This document shows positions 5,989-6,386 of a stretch of DNA of 6,386 nucleotides, in pieces. The DNA lies in assembly GCA_910577415.1 (NCBI GenBank), contig CAJTLK010000091.1:1-6386 (forward strand), in the 5' to 3' direction. The DNA comes from an uncultured Oscillospiraceae bacterium (GTDB taxonomy: Bacteria; Bacillota; Clostridia; Oscillospirales; Oscillospiraceae). Positions within the stretch are counted from its first letter, which is position 1. Every line of letters starts with the position of its first letter. The notes beneath the pieces were generated by a model that made no database searches, was not told the DNA's origin, and worked only from the letters and a program-made list of their open reading frames with translations. The translations under genes were made by a program, and so were the position numbers.

Positions 5989-6386
5989 AAAAAATTCGTG
6001 TTATGTCCATCTTTGGCACCCGGCCTGAGGCCATCAAAATGGCGCCGCTGGTCAAGGAACTGGCCGGACGGGAGGCCATTGAGAGTCTCTGCTGCGTCAC
6101 TGCCCAGCACCGGGAGATGCTGGACAGCGTTCTGAATATTTTCCATATCACTCCCGACTTTGACCTGAACATCATGGAGCCGGGGCAGACCCTTTCCACC
6201 ATCACCACAAAGTGTCTGCTGGGGCTGGAAAAGGTCTTTGAGGAGGCCAAGCCCGACCTGGTGCTGGTCCACGGGGACACCACCACCGCCTTCTCCGCCG
6301 CACTGGCGGCGTTTTATCACCAGATCCCGGTGGGCCACGTGGAGGCGGGACTTCGTACCTATGACCGGTACTCTCCCTTTCCGGAG
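5985..6386 (+). CDS. wecB: UDP-N-acetylglucosamine 2-epimerase (non-hydrolysing), N-terminal 134 residues
   Basis: Cytoplasmic enzyme that interconverts UDP-GlcNAc and UDP-ManNAc; the ManNAc product is the second sugar of the teichoic acid linkage unit and a precursor for other surface glycans. The frame is open from ATG 5985 to the window edge, giving 134 residues of an expected 370-390. The start of the family is plain: MSIFGTRPEAIKMAPLV at about 7-23 (GTRPE at 11-15), VTAQHREMLD at about 38-47, LVHGDTTTAFSAALA at about 95-109 with HGDT at 96-99, VGHVEAGLRT at 116-125, and SPFPE at 130-134. Order and spacing agree with E. coli WecB and Bacillus MnaA. The start codon overlaps the upstream stop (ATGA), so it is co-transcribed with the WecA/TagO gene. 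The two enzymes share a substrate pool and pathway, which supports both calls. No break or odd residue is seen in the visible part. Confidence 0.96.
   Translation, partial: MKKIRVMSIFGTRPEAIKMAPLVKELAGREAIESLCCVTAQHREMLDSVLNIFHITPDFDLNIMEPGQTLSTITTKCLLGLEKVFEEAKPDLVLVHGDTTTAFSAALAAFYHQIPVGHVEAGLRTYDRYSPFPE

Noticed and set aside
1..6386. CRISPR, transposon, tRNA/rRNA or defence system
   Set aside because: No direct repeat array, transposase motif, terminal inverted repeats, tRNA-like cloverleaf or defence-family motif was seen on either strand.

Overview
The window looks like ordinary chromosome of a GC-rich, low-oxygen Gram-positive (Clostridia/Oscillospiraceae-like). The inference rests on near-perfect AGGAGG ribosome binding sites 7-10 bases ahead of most genes, consensus sigma-A-type promoters with 17-bp spacers, the style of the aminoacyl-tRNA synthetases, and a TagO/WecA plus WecB pair as used for wall polymers. 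I cannot fix the genus from sequence alone. No mobile element, CRISPR array, RNA gene or prophage signal is visible, and I found no clearly new biological system. The points of interest are regulatory layout and one poorly characterised enzyme-like protein.

Layout from left to right. The first 1298 bases hold the N-terminal 432 residues of leucyl-tRNA synthetase (leuS) on the minus strand, cut by the window edge. A 204-bp divergent intergenic region carries a leuS promoter on the minus strand and an extended -10 promoter on the plus strand. The plus-strand promoter drives a 179-residue protein with the His...Cys order of circularly permuted NlpC/P60 (YiiX-like) papain-fold proteins. That gene ends in a strong hairpin terminator lying between it and the convergent gltX (glutamyl-tRNA synthetase, minus strand, 494 residues).

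A second divergent intergenic region (159 bp) separates gltX from trpS (tryptophanyl-tRNA synthetase, plus strand, 333 residues). Here the two predicted promoters are back to back and their -35 hexamers occupy the same seven bases. After trpS come 104 bp with small CCGG-based hairpins, then a WecA/TagO-type polyprenyl-phosphate sugar-1-phosphate transferase. Its stop overlaps the start of a UDP-GlcNAc 2-epimerase (wecB) that runs off the right edge.

Functionally there are two themes. Three class I aminoacyl-tRNA synthetases supply Leu-, Glu- and Trp-tRNA for translation; all three predicted leaders are short (about 35-60 nt), leaving no room for a T-box. The last two genes act at the start of a cell-surface glycopolymer pathway: WecA/TagO would load GlcNAc-1-P onto undecaprenyl phosphate, and WecB would make UDP-ManNAc, the usual second sugar of the wall teichoic acid linkage unit.
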